From the NCBI GenBank assembly GCA_902773065.1, contig CACYDD010000317.1, forward strand, positions 1 to 8,060: a stretch of DNA of 8,060 nucleotides. Direction: 5' to 3'. Positions 7,059-8,060 of this stretch are shown here, piece after piece (within the stretch, counting starts at the first letter, position 1; each line of letters opens with the position of its first letter). The translations under genes were made by a program, and so were the position numbers. The DNA comes from an uncultured Ruminococcus sp. (GTDB taxonomy: Bacteria > Bacillota > Clostridia > Oscillospirales > Acutalibacteraceae). The notes below the pieces were generated by a model. That model saw only the letters and a program-made list of their open reading frames with translations, made no database searches and was not told where the DNA came from.

Positions 7059-8060
7059 TCAGAAAAAATAATTCAGCAGATACTTGAATGTCTGTATTCT
7101 GGAAGCCTGTGATACCCATAAGCCGCCCTTGATCAGCTCCACTCCGTTTTTCGGCATGGTCTGGAATACAGAATTCGGAATGGGAATATTGCTTCTTTCC
7201 ATCCTCATATTTGCATTTTCAAGTCTGCGTGCAGTAAGTGCAAAATAAACCGTTGCCGTAAATCCGTAAATATCTGTCGCTTCATTCAGCTTTCCGCCTA
7301 CATCATATTGTTCCAGTGCCGCACAGCCCTTCATCAGTACAGGGTCAAATGCTCCTCCGTTATGACGGAAATCTTCGGTATCAAACCCGATCGTTTTCAG
7401 CTCACCCGAACGCGTAACAATGAGATTTTCGGGCGAGATCCCGTAATGTCCCAGTCCTTTTTCATGCAGATCAGAAAGCATCACTGCCACAGGTTTTAAC
7501 ATCCTGCATATCGTTTTCCAGTCAAGCCCGGAATTTCTTGTTGTGATATATTCCTCAAAAGTACATCCTTCTGCAAATTCCTCTATAATATAGGAGGTTT
7601 CTCCCTCTGCAAAAATATCATAGATTTTTGCCATTGCCGGATTTTCGGGAATTTTCATCAGTCCCAGATAATATTTCACAAACGAGCCCTTTAGCGATGA
7701 ATATCTTTTTTCCAGTCTGTTCAAAGGCTTGACCTCAACCGTTGATGAAGTTCTCGTGCAATAGGTCAGCGGTAAAAATTCATGTATGAGTACTTTGGTA
7801 TTCGTTGTTTCATTATAACCGATGTATTTGTTTCCCTCGGAATTTTCTGACAACATCTTTCCTACTGTGTACATCCCTTTTTTCAGCTTATGTCCTATCG
7901 GCAGAAGCGGTGCTGTCTGGATGGTTTCACTGTCAAAGCCGCAATACGGACAATATTTGTTGCCGATATATTCTTTCATACAGCCCATACAGCGTCTTTT
8001 TTTTGCGTTTCCGCCTGTATTTTTTTCATTGCCGCTGTTTCCGCTTGCTGTATTCTCCTT
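7059..8060 (-). CDS. Zinc-ribbon Ser/Thr kinase-fold protein, probable pseudokinase, 5' end cut by window edge
   Basis: The frame is open from the right edge to a TGA at 7059-7061 (333 residues visible; numbering here starts at the edge). An ATG at 7988 is in frame, but starting there would discard Cys24 of the ribbon Cys24-x2-Cys27 ... Cys37-x2-Cys40. No ATG, GTG or TTG lies further upstream in frame, so the true start is outside the window. Residues 1-23 are a Gly/Asn/Ser/Lys-rich linker, which suggests another domain further upstream. Residues about 57-333 follow the bacterial Ser/Thr kinase pattern: VLIHEFLP where VAIKEYLP is usual, HYGISPENLI where HRDISPDNI is usual, IGFD where DFG is usual, GCAALEQY for the APE region, and DIYGFTATVYFALT for the conserved helix F. 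The ATP-anchoring Lys is His93, the catalytic Asp is Gly207, and the glycine loop is degraded. Phosphotransfer is therefore unlikely. It ends at the kinase fold without a C-terminal sensor. Confidence 0.85.
   Translation of the reverse strand, partial: KENTASGNSGNEKNTGGNAKKRRCMGCMKEYIGNKYCPYCGFDSETIQTAPLLPIGHKLKKGMYTVGKMLSENSEGNKYIGYNETTNTKVLIHEFLPLTYCTRTSSTVEVKPLNRLEKRYSSLKGSFVKYYLGLMKIPENPAMAKIYDIFAEGETSYIIEEFAEGCTFEEYITTRNSGLDWKTICRMLKPVAVMLSDLHEKGLGHYGISPENLIVTRSGELKTIGFDTEDFRHNGGAFDPVLMKGCAALEQYDVGGKLNEATDIYGFTATVYFALTARRLENANMRMERSNIPIPNSVFQTMPKNGVELIKGGLWVSQASRIQTFKYLLNYFF

Noticed and set aside
7059..7988. Kinase-fold gene starting at the ATG at 7988
   Set aside because: The codon just upstream is the first Cys of the CxxC pair needed for the zinc ribbon, the frame stays open to the edge, and no ribosome site precedes this ATG.

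Overview
The window reads as part of one minus-strand gene cluster from an anaerobic, moderately AT-rich Firmicute. My best guess is a Ruminococcus-like member of the Oscillospiraceae. The guess rests on GGAGG-type ribosome sites, codon style, and a three-hairpin intergenic element of a kind I associate with Ruminococcus genomes. This is recollection and inference; no 16S rRNA or other taxonomic marker is present.

In transcription order (right to left) there are six genes. (1) 8060-7059: a zinc-ribbon protein kinase homologue, cut at its 5' end by the window edge, whose catalytic residues are replaced, so a probable pseudokinase. (2) 7026-5326: a 566-residue protein I do not recognise, with a C-terminal coiled coil. 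(3) 5148-3502: an Hsp70/DnaK-family ATPase with intact nucleotide-binding motifs, an acidic insert and no C-terminal lid. (4) 3496-1469: a 675-residue protein that is nearly all coiled coil. (5) 1479-982: a 165-residue zinc-ribbon protein. (6) 909-1: a helical, coiled-coil protein cut at its 3' end by the window edge. The three genes 3-5 are very tightly packed (5-base gap, then an 11-base overlap). The 177-base gap between genes 2 and 3 holds a six-unit heptamer repeat and three evenly spaced hairpins. A good sigma-A-type promoter sits in the 72-base gap before gene 6.

Taken together this looks like a eukaryote-like signalling/chaperone module. A kinase fold that probably binds rather than phosphorylates, and a second zinc-ribbon protein, flank an Hsp70 ATPase and long coiled-coil proteins that could act as scaffolds or clients. 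None of the usual Hsp70 partners (DnaJ, GrpE) is present, and no transposase, phage, CRISPR, rRNA or tRNA gene is visible. The biological role is unknown. Stress response, envelope or cytoskeletal organisation, or defence are all possible, and the window does not decide between them. No gene-free stretch exceeds 300 bases.
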